Source of the DNA: JACRCT01 sp049841135
GTDB taxonomy: Bacteria; Myxococcota; Myxococcia; Myxococcales; UBA5297
DNA length: 64,000 nt
NCBI GenBank assembly: GCA_049841135.1
Contig: JASGHK010000006.1
Location: 868,001 to 932,000, forward strand
Direction: 5' to 3'
Shown: positions 19,426 through 28,711 of the stretch, one piece after another
How the letters are laid out: every line of letters begins with the position of its first letter
How positions within the stretch are numbered: position 1 is the stretch's first letter
Notes under the pieces: model-generated
The model's input: only the letters and a program-made list of their open reading frames with translations
Database searches by the model: none
Told to the model about the DNA's origin: nothing
Position numbers and translations under genes: made by a program

Positions 19426-19535
19426 TCGAGTCAGCCAGGGCGTCAGTTGCAACGATGCTGCCGCCCATGCTTCACTGTGCGCGCTTTACACACTCACAGG
19501 CGCTTTTCGCTTGGCCGAGACCAAAGGGGGACCCA

Positions 19536-20196
19536 ATGGCGATGCCGTACATCATCGACTTCGAAGTGGGCGCCACGGCCGCACTCGAGCACACCAACAT
19601 CTTCCGCGCCCGCAAGGCCGCGTCGGGCTCCGAGTGGGAGACCGGCGCCCGCCTGGCGCGGAGCGCCGAGAAGGAGGAGTGGCGTCAGCTCACCGACCCG
19701 GCCTACTCCGACTGGTCCACCTATCTGCGCGAGGGCCTCTCCATCTCGCTCAACACGGCCTACAAGTGGATGCGCGCAGCACGCTGGGAGCGCCGGCTCT
19801 CCCTGGCGCACGGCATCGAGAAGATGTCGCTGCTCTCCCAGATCGTCGAACTCACCGCCGTCGAGGAGACGGCCGAGCAGGCGCTCCGCCTCGAGCTGCC
19901 GCTCACGGGCGGCGGGAATAAGCCCTTCGCGGACATGACGGTCGCCGAAGTCGAGGAAGCCTACCGGCTGATGCGCGAAGGCGAGGCGAAGGCCAAGCAC
20001 GCGACCCCGACCAAGCCCAAGAACCCCGAGGCCGTGTCGCTCGAGGAGCTCGCCGAAGAGGCCGTCGATGGGCTGCTCACCCCCGAGCAGATCCTTTGCC
20101 GCTTCCGGGACGGCGAGCCCGAGCTCGGACGTGTGCCGGGTGAAGCGATCCGTCGCCAAGCAGGTCTTCGAGGCGCTGGCCAAGGCGCTTCCGTAG
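19536..20196 (+). CDS. Uncharacterised protein next to a palindrome array, one frameshift
   Basis: I do not recognise this gene. About 219 residues are predicted after correcting one base near 20128 (GG read as G). The chain then continues ELDVCRVKRSVAKQVFEALA and stops at 20196, six bases before the palindrome array; uncorrected, it would run into the repeats. The N-terminus is MAMPYIIDFEVGATAALEH; a central helical part contains SISLNTAYKWMRAARW, which could be a DNA-binding helix pair; a charged linker (AKHATPTKPKNPE) joins it to an acidic C-terminal part (VSLEELAEEAVDGLLTPEQI) with a basic end. The ATG has a GGGGG ribosome stretch. It lies inside the island between the distal end of the CRISPR array and the palindromes, so a protein that binds them is a reasonable guess, not a demonstrated one. 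Confidence 0.65.
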
Positions 20197-20201
20197 TTCG
20201 A

Positions 20202-20507
20202 TTCACGATCGTGAAACTGGCTCCAGCGGCGGCGGGCCGGGCAGACCCGGATTCACGATCGTGAATCGGGCTCCGGCGGCGGGCGGTCAGCAGACCCGGA
20301 TTCACGATCGTGAAACCGGCTCCAGCGGCGGTCGGCCGGCAGACCCGGATTCATGATCATGAATCGGGCTCCGGCGGCGGGTCAGCAGACCCGGATTCAC
20401 GATCGTGAAACCGGCTCCGGCGGCGGACGGTCAGCAGACCCGGATTCACGATGGTGGAACCAACTCCAGCGGCGGTCGGCCAGCAGACCCGGATTCACGA
20501 TCGTGAA
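20202..20507. repeat. Array of seven 14-bp palindromes at about 49-bp spacing
   Basis: The perfect palindrome TTCACGATCGTGAA occurs at 20202, 20252, 20301, 20396 and 20494. A variant TTCATGATCATGAA at 20350 is still a perfect palindrome, and a degenerate copy lies at 20445. Spacings are 46-50 bases. The segments between are also repeated (CAGACCCGGA before each palindrome, GGCTCC(A/G)GCGGCGG after most), with two subtypes alternating after the first palindromes. No coding sense. The layout suggests a cluster of protein-binding sites such as an operator, iteron or centromere-like array. Confidence 0.9.
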
Positions 20508-20619
20508 TCCGTCCAACCGTGCGAATTCACCGGCCTTGCTGCATGGCGACCCTATCGCACACCAGTGGGGCTCGCCCACATGCCCGCACCGCGCCACACT
20601 TCGCGGCACCCGACGCCAC

Positions 20620-20757
20620 TCAGCCTTCGCCTGGGCGACGCAGCGTCACCGCGCTCAGGTTGGCGAGCAGGTGCAAGAGCTCGCGGCTGGGCGAGTACGC
20701 GCACGGCGGCAGGACGAGCAGCATCGAGCCGACCAGCGCGCCGCCGTGCTTGAGCGC
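20620..20757 (-). repeat. Right copy of the island-flanking direct duplication
   Basis: The 3' end of the PAS-GAF gene, matched by 3888-3997 at about 93% identity apart from a 23-base gap. Both copies end at the same stop codon and lie in the same orientation, so they form direct repeats enclosing 16.6 kb with the CRISPR-Cas locus. Confidence 0.8.
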
Positions 20758-21521
20758 CAGCCCGTGCACCTCGCCGATGCCCACCAGGTTCCCGAGCGTC
20801 CCGATGATCTGCTCGGAGAGCGCGCCGAAGCAGAGCTCGGCCAGGTCGTGCGTGTCGGAGACGACCTCCGAGAGCATCCGGCGCTCCATGGGCTCGTTGA
20901 CGTGGACGCGCACGCCGATGAAGCTCCTCCCCAGGATCCGCTGGACCGCCGCCAGCACGCCCCCGGCGAGGGTCACGTGGCGCACGGTCAGCTCGCGGGT
21001 CGCACGGTCGTAGCTGGAGATGACCAGGGCGCGGGCGTCGAGCTTGGTCCGGACCCCCTCGGCGACCATTCCTCGAACAGGTCGGCGGTGGCCGGCGCCG
21101 CGGCGAAGTCGATGGCGAGGTCGTTGACCAGCCGCAGCGACTCGGTGGTCCGCTTGCGCTCGGCGACGTCGTTGGCGACGGCCACCAGACCGAGCAGGCG
21201 GCCCTGGGGCGAGCGGTGCGCGCTCACCGCCAGGTCGAGCACTCGCACCGGGGCGTCGCCGATCTTCACCACGCACTCGAACTTCCGCGCCTGGCCGTCG
21301 CTCATCACCGCGGCGAGCTGGCTGCCGACCTCGGCGTGGTTGACCGTCAGGGCGCTGGCGCGCTGGCCGACCAGCTCCGACTTCATCATCAGCCCCAGCG
21401 TCCGCCAGCAGGTCGCGTTGCAGTCGACGATCCGTCCGTCGAGGTCCAGCACCAGGATGGCGCTGAGCGCTGAGTCGAAGGCGCTGCGGAGCAGATCCTG
21501 TACGTCGACGGGGGCGCTCAC
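20620..21521 (-). CDS. PAS-GAF sensory protein, one frameshift
   Basis: Sensor without an output domain in this chain. A PAS domain (LLRSAFDSALSAILVLDLDG onward, ending VANDVAERKR) is followed by a GAF-like domain (VNDLAIDFAA to LANLSAVTLRRPGEG). The frame breaks near 21068, where a missing base separates ADLFEE from MVAEGV; the correction gives about 300 residues. The start is taken as the GTG at 21521 before SAPVDVQDLL, which is uncertain. The chain ends where a histidine kinase domain often begins in relatives, but the duplicated copy at 3888 ends at the same stop, so this seems to be the natural end. It forms the right boundary of the CRISPR island. Confidence 0.75.
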
Positions 21522-21674
21522 GGGGTCGGTCCTGGAAGGCACGGCGCGGATCGTCCTCCGGCACTCCCAGCTTGTCGAGGACCGTCTTGGACGGAGCATG
21601 GCCCGGCCGGGGGGTGCGCGGGGTGCGGTGCGCCTCCTTGCCTCTCCGGTCCCCGCTCTGGAAGGATGTCCGGC

Positions 21675-24398
21675 GTGAGCCTGCTGCATCCCGCCCTCCT
21701 CGCCCTGGTCCTCGCCGCCGAGCCCGTGCCTCCGCGCGGTCTGCCGCCCGAGGACGTGCTCGACACCTGGGACGAGCACGCCGAGGACGTCGAGGTCTTC
21801 CTCAAGAAGCGCTGGTGCGGGGCCATCAAGGCCGACGCGCGCAAGACCGAGAAGCTCCTCGACGCGAACCTCGTCGCCCCGGACCTCGCCGCCGCCAAGG
21901 AGGAGCCCTACGCCGCCGGCGCCTGGACCTCGCAGCGGATGACCTTTGGCGAGCCGGCCGCGAAGAAGCCCGCCGACTTCGCCGCTGCGCTCGAGCGCTA
22001 CTTCGCGCCCGTGGCCGTGCGCCCGCGCTGCTCCGTCGGCTTCCATTACTTCGTCCTCAGCAAGGGCGAGCCCCGCGTCGCCGAGGCGCGCTTCCTGATG
22101 CTCGTCGCCGGCCTCGGCCCCGACGGCGCGCACGTCCAGGACTCGGGCGAGATCCGCGCCGAGCTCGAGCGCGACCCCAAGGGCAAGGGCCCGGACGCGT
22201 GGCGGTTCGTGCGCATCGGCTTCGAGGAGCGCATCCGCGTCCGCAGCGACTGGTCGCACTTCCGGGACGTGACGCTCGCCGCGCGCATCCCCGCCGACAT
22301 CCCCGAGCCGAATGCTGCCGCCAACTCGCTCTTCTACGGCGACAACCTCGACCGCGGCGGCCTGGCGGTGGGCGACGTCGACGGCGACGGGCTCGACGAC
22401 GTCTTCGTCAGCGGCGAGAAGGCCAACCTGCTACTCTTCGCCAGGCCCGACGGCACCTACGAGGACCGGGCCAAGAAGTGGGGCGTCGCCAGCACCGGCG
22501 ACGCGCGCGGCGCGCTCCTGCTCGACCTCGACAACGACGGCGACCTGGATTTGGTCGTCGCCACCCGCGGGGCGCAGACCCGCGGCGAGATTGGCTTCTA
22601 CAAGAACGACAAGGGCAAGCTCACCAAGGTGCAGAGCCTGTCCGGCCCGCAGCCCTCGGCCTACCTCCACCTGACCGCCGGGGACGTCAACAACGACGGC
22701 CTGGTGGACGTCTTCGCCGGCGCCTACGGCGTCTTCGCCGGGTCGATGCCCAAGTCGCTGCTCGACTCGCAGGAGGGCGCGCAGGACGTGCTGGCCATCA
22801 ACAAGGGCAAGCTCAAGTTCGTCGACGAGGCGGCGAAGTGGGGCCTGAAGGAGAAGGGCTGGACCCAGTCGGCCGTCCTCGTCGACCTCGACCGCGACGG
22901 CAAGGTGGACCTCGTCGCCGCGGATGACTTCGGGCGCAAGCGGATCCACCACAACGTGGGCGGCAAGTTCGAGGATGTCAGCGTCGCCGCCGGCCCGGGC
23001 GCCGAGCGCGCCAACGGCATGTCCATCGAGGTCGCCGACGTCGACGGGGACGGCAACCTCGACCTGTACTTCGGCAACATGCACTCCAACGCCGGGCAGC
23101 GGATCAGCCATGGCTTCGTGGGCGGGCCGGTCGAGCTGCGCGAGCGCCTGAACGCCGCGACGATTGGCAACACGCTGTGGCTGGGCGAGGCCGGAGGCCT
23201 GAAGTTCCACCAGGGCGGTGTGGACCTGGGGGTCAACGACGGCGGCTGGTCCTACGGCATCGAAGCCTTCGACGCGGACAACGACGGCTGGCTCGAGGTC
23301 CACTCTCCCTGCGGCTTCCAGAGCTCGGAGAGAGAAGACGAGCTTTGAAGCACCTACTGGCGCAACGTGCTTGCGTCCCAGAAGGAAGCCCCGGAGAACA
23401 CGAAGGTCCAGGACGACATCCGTCTGTGGAAGCGGCTCGGTCCTGGCCGCTCCTTCTCTGGCCACGAGCGCGACCGGCTCTTCACGCGGCTGGTCCCCGG
23501 CAAGGCGCTGGTCGACACCGCCGGCATCTCGGGGATCGACCTGGTCGGTGACGGCCGCAGCGCGGTCTACGCCGACTTCGACGGCGACGGCGATCTCGAC
23601 CTGCTGGTCCGCCAGATCCAGCTCCCCAAGCTCTCGCTCTTCCGCAACGACGGCCCCACCGGCGGCAGCATCGAGGTGCGCGCCTCGGGCAAGGCGATGG
23701 GCTTGAACGCGACGGTCACTGCGAAGATCGGCGAGCGGACCTTCGTGCGTCAGGTGTTGGCTGGCACCGGCTTCCTCTCGCAGAAGCCGCTCCCGATCCA
23801 CGTCGGGCTCGGCGGCGCGGCCAAGGTGGACAGCGTCGAGGTGAAGTTCCTCTCCGGCAAGGTCGTGAAGGCTGTCGACGTTCCCGCAGGCACCCTCGTC
23901 ATCGCCAAGGAGGACGCGGAGGTGGCTGAGGTGAAGCCGCGATCTGCGCCACGGGCGTTCGGAATTGATCCGCCGAACGACGACATGCGGCAGGCCATCG
24001 GCACCGCTTCGGCGATGAGCGGCGCGCTGAGCGAGGCGGCGACCAAGGCGCTGGGCGAGAAGCTGGCGCGTTCGGCCCAAGCGAAGCCGCTGCTCGTCAA
24101 CCTCTGGGCCCCGTGGTGCAAGCCGTGCGCGAAGGAGATGCCGTCGCTCGACGCGTGGGCCAAGGCGCACCCCGAGGTCGAGGTGGTCGGGCTCTCGGTG
24201 GACGGGACTGACGAGGAGGTGGCGAAGGCCGCGCAGAAGCTGGGCGCGAGCTTCCCGGTCGGCGCCTTCGCTCCGGGCGCCGCGGCGAAGCTCAACCTCG
24301 ACGCCGCGCTGCCTGCGAGCTTCTGGTTCGGTCCGGATGGCAAGCTCGTCCGCGGCTGGATGGGCGCGGTGGATTTCGCCAGCTTCAGGGCGCCGTGA
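21675..24398 (+). CDS. Secreted FG-GAP/CRTAC1-like protein with C-terminal thioredoxin domain, interrupted by TGA
   Basis: A roughly 907-codon frame broken by a TGA at 23346-23348. A signal peptide (LLHPALLALVLAAEP) precedes a unique region, FG-GAP/VCBS Ca-binding repeats (DVDGDGLDD, DLDNDGDLDL, DVNNDGLVDV, DLDRDGKVDL, DVDGDGNLDL, DADNDGW, DFDGDGDLDL), an ASPIC/UnbV-type domain (about 23670-23920), and a TlpA-like thioredoxin domain with WAPWCKPC and the fold through PASFWFGPDGK. The reading frame is the same on both sides of the TGA (EDEL, stop, STYWRNVL), so a C-to-T change (CGA to TGA), a base error or paired indels would explain it. The GTG at 21675 is preferred to the ATG at 21666 because GAAGGA sits eight bases before it. 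Role unknown; probably extracytoplasmic with a redox function. Confidence 0.75.
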
Positions 24399-24440
24399 AC
24401 TCCCTGGTGAATGCTCTCAGGGGGAACACAAGGAGCGCGT

Positions 24441-24470
24441 AAGGTATGTCGGTGGGTACCGACATACCTT
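24441..24470. terminator. Hairpin between convergent genes
   Basis: A perfect 13-bp inverted repeat, AAGGTATGTCGGT and its complement, with a 4-base loop GGGT. It lies between the convergent stops at 24398 and 24490. No T-run follows on either side, so it may be an intrinsic terminator of weak type or a transcript-end stabiliser. Confidence 0.7.
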
Positions 24471-24489
24471 CTGCACGCGGCCACGGACT

Positions 24490-24768
24490 CTACCGAGTGT
24501 GACCGGGAAGAAATCTGCGAGCGACCACGAAGCCGATCCACCCCTCCGGGACATGCAGCGGGCCGGTGAACTCGAGCGCCCACCTTCTGCCGCGAAGCTC
24601 GCGGGACAACTCGAGCGCCGTCTTGCGCGCCGGCGAATGCGAAAGAACGCGTGCACGCTCAACCCGGTATCCAGAGTGTCTGACCCGGTCCAGTACGACC
24701 CATTCGTCGGGAAATGCCTCCTGAATCTCGTCCCAGGTGTTCAGGTCGGTCGAGCGCTTCATCCGCAT
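24490..24768 (-). CDS. Small conserved hypothetical protein (92 aa)
   Basis: A short soluble protein starting MRMKRSTDLNTWDEIQEAFP, containing DEWVVLDRV, then HSPARKTALELSRELR and ending with FTGPLHVPEGWIGFVVARRF. This resembles small proteins found widely in bacteria whose N-terminus reads TWxEIxxxFPDEWV, often next to aspartyl-protease-like genes; function unknown. The frame stays open upstream through the aminotransferase frameshift, but the ATG at 24768 (or 24762, with GAGG eight bases before) is the likely start. It lies 50 bases downstream of the aminotransferase, probably in the same transcript. Confidence 0.6.
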   Translation of the reverse strand: MRMKRSTDLNTWDEIQEAFPDEWVVLDRVRHSGYRVERARVLSHSPARKTALELSRELRGRRWALEFTGPLHVPEGWIGFVVARRFLPGHTR

Positions 24769-24818
24769 GCCTCGTGCAAAGCCTGCACGAGCATACGTCG
24801 AGAGGACGCCTGCCGCGG

Positions 24819-26016
24819 CTACCGTGCGTTCGAAGGGCTTTCCTCCGCCAATTCCTCCTCCAGCTCCTGCTCCGCCGCCCCCAGCGCCGCGCCCACGTCG
24901 ACGCGCGCACCCAGGCCCCGCAGCGCGCGGCCGATCGCGCCGACGGTCGCCAAGACGTCGTTGGTGCTGACCGAGCCCATGTGCCCCACGCGGAAGTAGC
25001 GCGCCTTGATCTCCGGTAGGAGCCCGCCGGCCACGACGATCCCCTCGTCGCGGATGCGCGCGATGAGCGAGGCGTCCGCGCCGGCCGGGTAGTAGAGCGC
25101 GCTCATGGTGTGCGCCGTCAGCTCCTCGGTGCGCGGCATGAGCTCCGAGCTGCAGCGACCTCCACGCGGCGCGCAGCGCGAGCGCCATCCGCCGGTGCCG
25201 GTAGATCCGCGGCTCGAGGCCCTCCTCGAGGATGAGCTGCAGGCTGCGCTCCAGCGCGTTGATGGTGTTGACCGGCGGGGTCGCGAAGTACGCCGCGTCG
25301 CCGCGCTCGTAGGCCTGGAGGACCGGCAGCCACTGGCCCCAGTCGCAGGTGAAGCTCCGCACCGGGTGCCGGCGGGCGCGGTAGGCCGCGAGGGCGCGGG
25401 CCCCGACGCTGGCGATGGCCAGGCCCGGCGGCACGCCCAGCGCCTTCTGGCTCGCGGTGACCGCCACGTCGACGCCCCAATCCTCCTGGCGCAGCTCCTC
25501 GCCGCCCGCCGAGCAGACCGCGTCCACCAGCGACAGCGTGCCGTGCTCGCAGGCCATCCGCGCGATGGGCTCGACCGGCGCCAGCACCCCGGTCGAGGTG
25601 TCGACGTGCGTGACGGTCACGAGCTTGTAGTGTCGTGAGTCGAGGGCGCGGGCGATCTCGCCGAGGGAGGGCGCGCCGCCAGCGGGCGAGCGCAGCGGCT
25701 CCACCGTGGCTCCGTGTCGCTCGAGGATCGCGACCATCCGGTCCCCGAAGTAGCCGGTGCTGATCGCGAGGACCGCATCCCCCGGCTCGACCAGGTTCGC
25801 GACGGCCAGCTCCATCGCCAGCGTGCCGCTGCCGGCGAGGACGAACGGCTGGGCGGTGGGCGCCAGGAAGAGCTGCCGGAGGGCTTTGAGCGCGCGGCCG
25901 AACGTCGCGATGAACTGCGCCCCCACGTGGCTACCGGTCCTCGCGCCGAAGGCGCCCATGACCTCGGGCTCGTACTCGACCGGTCCTGGAATCATCAGCA
26001 GGTCCCGCGATCCCAT
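24819..26016 (-). CDS. Class V PLP-dependent aminotransferase, one frameshift
   Basis: Alanine-glyoxylate / serine-pyruvate type aminotransferase (fold type I). The N-terminus RDLLMIPGPVEYEPEVM is typical, the cofactor-binding LAGSGTLAMELA and HVDTSTGVL segments are present, and the Schiff-base Lys lies in VTASQKALGVPPG. Translation breaks near 25147, where an extra G in CTCGGAG separates AWRSLQL from ELMPRTEEL; the corrected chain is about 399 residues and ends EEELAEESPSNAR. The substrate cannot be fixed. It is divergently transcribed from the lipoprotein gene at 26167. Confidence 0.85.
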
Positions 26017-26166
26017 TTGGTCCCTCCCCCGAAGCTGCCGCCAAGCCTGGAGGCACGGTAGGCACGCGCGAGAACGGGCGATCCGACCCGAACAGGGGAG
26101 GAATCGCCGCGCGCACCGCCCAGAGAGGGATCCGCATCCAAGCCAACTCCTGAATGGAGGCCGAGG

Positions 26167-27263
26167 ATGCGCCGGGACCTGGGGATTCTTGCCACGCTCG
26201 CAGCCAGTTGCCTGGTGGTCGCCGCATGCGGCAGTCCCGTCTCCAGCTCCGGAGCGGACTCCGCGTCGAATGGGGCCGCGGACGCATCGGCGCTCATCCT
26301 CGACGGCTCCGACGGCAGCGCCGGCGCCGACGCTGCTTCAGTCGGCGGACCGGACGCCGCGAGCTTCCGGCGAAGACGCGTCCGCCGAGGCCGGGCCGGA
26401 TTCTTCGGCGCCAGCCGGTCGCGACGCAGACCAAGACCCAGGTCCGGACGCGAGCGGAGCGCCCGATTCCACGGTGGCGGGCCCCGGACTCGACGCCGGC
26501 GAGAGCGTCGACGCGGCGCAGCTCCCGGGTTCGGATGCGCAGGCCGTCGCCGGCCCCGACGCCGAGGTCGACGCGGCGATGCCTCCGGACGCCGCACAGC
26601 CCGATGCCGGCCCCCGCTGCGAGCCGCCGTGCAGCTCGGGCGAAGCGTGCCTGGAGACGACCTGCGTGACGGTCGCCTTCAACTCCCTTTGCGGCCTGGC
26701 GGGCGCAGTGGTCCTGCTCGACGGCAAGGTCGTCGACGACGAGGTCGCGGCCGGAATCGGCCAGTCGGTGGCGGACGCTTGCGGTGGGGCGCTCCCGTTC
26801 GCGACGGCGAGCCTGGGCGATCCCACGGTCTTCGATCCGGCCAGCGGCCGGCTCGTGACTCCGTTCCGGGAAGCTCGGCATCACCGCGGGCGGCTTCTAC
26901 TTCAACCCGCTCGTCGGCGCGCTCGAGCGTGACCGGCGAAGCCCGCTGTACTTCACCTCCGACCCCGTCGCGGGCATCGGCTGGGCCGAGAGCGCCACCG
27001 GGGCGCCGGTGCTTCTGTTCGCCGACACGGACGTGACCGACACGCACGACTACTTCGTCGTGCAGCTCTTCGACGATCTCTCCGGACACCTGGTGCTGGT
27101 TGACTACGGCATCGGAGTCGCGGGGACGCGCGCTGCGGGCAGGCAAGCGGCGGCGATCCTCGCCTCGCCCGGCACCTTCACCGACGCCTGGTACGTGTAC
27201 GAGTGGTCGCTCGATGCCGACGCGGGAGCGGAGACGGTGCAGCTGGTCTCCTCCGGGAAGTGA
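26167..27263 (+). CDS. Asp/Ala-rich lipoprotein, two frameshifts
   Basis: Secreted lipoprotein of unknown function. The signal peptide and lipobox read LATLAASCLVVAACGS. A long low-complexity linker rich in Ala, Asp, Gly and Ser follows, in two frames joined near 26360. A short Cys-rich piece (CEPPCSSGEACLETTC) then precedes a globular C-terminal domain (GLAGAVVLLDGKVVDDEVA onward) with a second frame break near 26870. The end reads DAWYVYEWSLDADAGAETV. GGAGG lies about 11 bases before the ATG. The linker resembles that of the metallophosphoesterase at 2043, which is a habit of these genomes rather than homology. Confidence 0.65.
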
Positions 27264-27379
27264 GCGAGGCGGAGCGCCACGCCCGATTGGCCGGGAATAC
27301 GGAAGGCAACAGCCAGGGACGCCGGCGCATCCATTGGGCGCTCCAAACCCATTCAGGGATCGAATACCGGGGGACGACC

Positions 27380-28711
27380 GTGCTCGATGTCCACGTGTTC
27401 CACTCGCTCGGCGCGCTCGCGCCGTGGCGCGACCGACTTCATGAGCTGCACTCCCACTCAGCGCTGCGGAGCCCGTTCAGCACGCTCGACTTCTTCGAGG
27501 CCTACCTCGCCCACGACGAGTTCCTGACCGAGGGTGTCGACCTCCAGGTCTGGTTCTTGGTCGCCTTCGAGAACGGCGTGCCGGTGGGCTACCTCGCGCT
27601 GCGCCGGACCTTCGACGGCTTCGGGCCGCTTCGGGCCGCCAAGCTCGAGTGCCTGGCGACCCACGACGTCGTCCAGCCGCACGTCGTCAGCCGTCCCGAA
27701 GACGAGGCGCGCTGCGTCGAGGCGTTCTATCGCGCGCTGCTCGAGCGCAAGTCGGAGTGGTCGATGCTGGAGCTCAAGCAGCAGGCTCCCGGCGCGGCGC
27801 TCTTCCCGCCGGCGAGCGTGCCGATGCAGGGCCACTACTTCCGCACCTTCGAGGCGATGACGGTCAGCGTCATCCCCAACCGCTATGCCTCGTTCGAGGG
27901 CTACCTCGGGGCGCTGGACAAGAAGTTCCGCGCCAACGTCCGGCGCCAGCTGCGACATCTGCTCGCCGCCGGCGACGTGCGCGTCCTGTACTCCACCGAC
28001 CCCGGCGCCACGCCGGCGATGCTCGACCTCTACCTCGACGTCGAGCGCCGCAGCTGGAAGGCCCGCGTCGCCGGGACCATCGGGCGCGACGCGCGGCGGG
28101 TCGCGTTCTTCCGGGCCATGCTCGAGGGGCGCATGCCCTTCCGCATGGGCGTCGGCCTCGTGCTGCTCGACGGCCTGCCGATCGGCGGGTGCATCACCAA
28201 CCTCGCCGGCGAAACGCTCTACGTCCCGCAGGTGGTCTTCGACGACCACTTCGCGAAGCTCACGCCCGGCTACCTCATCTTCCCGCTGCTGATGCGCGAG
28301 GTGATCGAGCGGCGCTGCACCAGCCTGAACCTGATGTCCGGGTTCGCCTACTACAAGGTGAAGTGGGGCGCCGAGGTCGTGGACTGCCAGAGCGTCCAGC
28401 TCTTCCACTTGGGAAGCCTGCTGTTCTTCAAGGCGCTCGCCGGGGAGCTCAAGCGCGAGCTGGCGCTGCGGCTGCATGGCCCGGCGGAGGTCGCCACGGG
28501 GAACGTGGTCAAGCACGAGACCGAGGACCAGGGCGCCGAGCCCGACGAGGACGACGAGGGGCAGCAGCAGCCGGGCACCGACCGCCGCTTCGTCGACGCG
28601 CTGCTGGCGAACCTCTCTGCCAAAGAGGTCCGCGTCACGACCGCTTCCGAGATCGACTCCCTGTTCGGCCTGGGGCTGACCGCCAAGGCCGCGGCCACGA
28701 GGGCATCATGA
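27380..28711 (+). CDS. GNAT-fold acyltransferase of the BcsL/CelD type
   Basis: About 443 residues with a GNAT domain of the acetyltransf_6 class found in polysaccharide and cellulose loci. The core has KKFRANVRRQLRHL, then the CoA-binding half around RMGVGLVLLDGLPIGGCITN and LTPGYLIFPLLMREVIE. The C-terminus carries an acidic low-complexity stretch (EDQGAEPDEDDEGQQQ). The GTG at 27380 is chosen because GGGGGA precedes it and upstream codons look non-coding. Its stop overlaps the ATP-grasp start by four bases, so the two probably work together, perhaps in modifying a polysaccharide or a small peptide-like product. Confidence 0.75.
   Translation: MLDVHVFHSLGALAPWRDRLHELHSHSALRSPFSTLDFFEAYLAHDEFLTEGVDLQVWFLVAFENGVPVGYLALRRTFDGFGPLRAAKLECLATHDVVQPHVVSRPEDEARCVEAFYRALLERKSEWSMLELKQQAPGAALFPPASVPMQGHYFRTFEAMTVSVIPNRYASFEGYLGALDKKFRANVRRQLRHLLAAGDVRVLYSTDPGATPAMLDLYLDVERRSWKARVAGTIGRDARRVAFFRAMLEGRMPFRMGVGLVLLDGLPIGGCITNLAGETLYVPQVVFDDHFAKLTPGYLIFPLLMREVIERRCTSLNLMSGFAYYKVKWGAEVVDCQSVQLFHLGSLLFFKALAGELKRELALRLHGPAEVATGNVVKHETEDQGAEPDEDDEGQQQPGTDRRFVDALLANLSAKEVRVTTASEIDSLFGLGLTAKAAATRAS

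Noticed and set aside
20202..20507. Palindrome array as a second CRISPR array
   Set aside because: The intervening segments are themselves repeats, not unique spacers, and the unit is a short palindrome unlike the I-E repeat.
20202..20507. Palindromes as chromosomal parS sites
   Set aside because: The known parS core has TTCAC and GTGAA adjoining without the four central bases GATC seen here, and no parA/parB genes are visible.
3998..20619. Integrase or transposase that moved the island
   Set aside because: No recombinase-like motif was found in any frame between the duplicated ends, so the mover is not in this window or was lost.
23346..23348. TGA as a selenocysteine codon
   Set aside because: It lies between FG-GAP units, far from the thioredoxin active site, which has two ordinary Cys. 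A base change or error is simpler.
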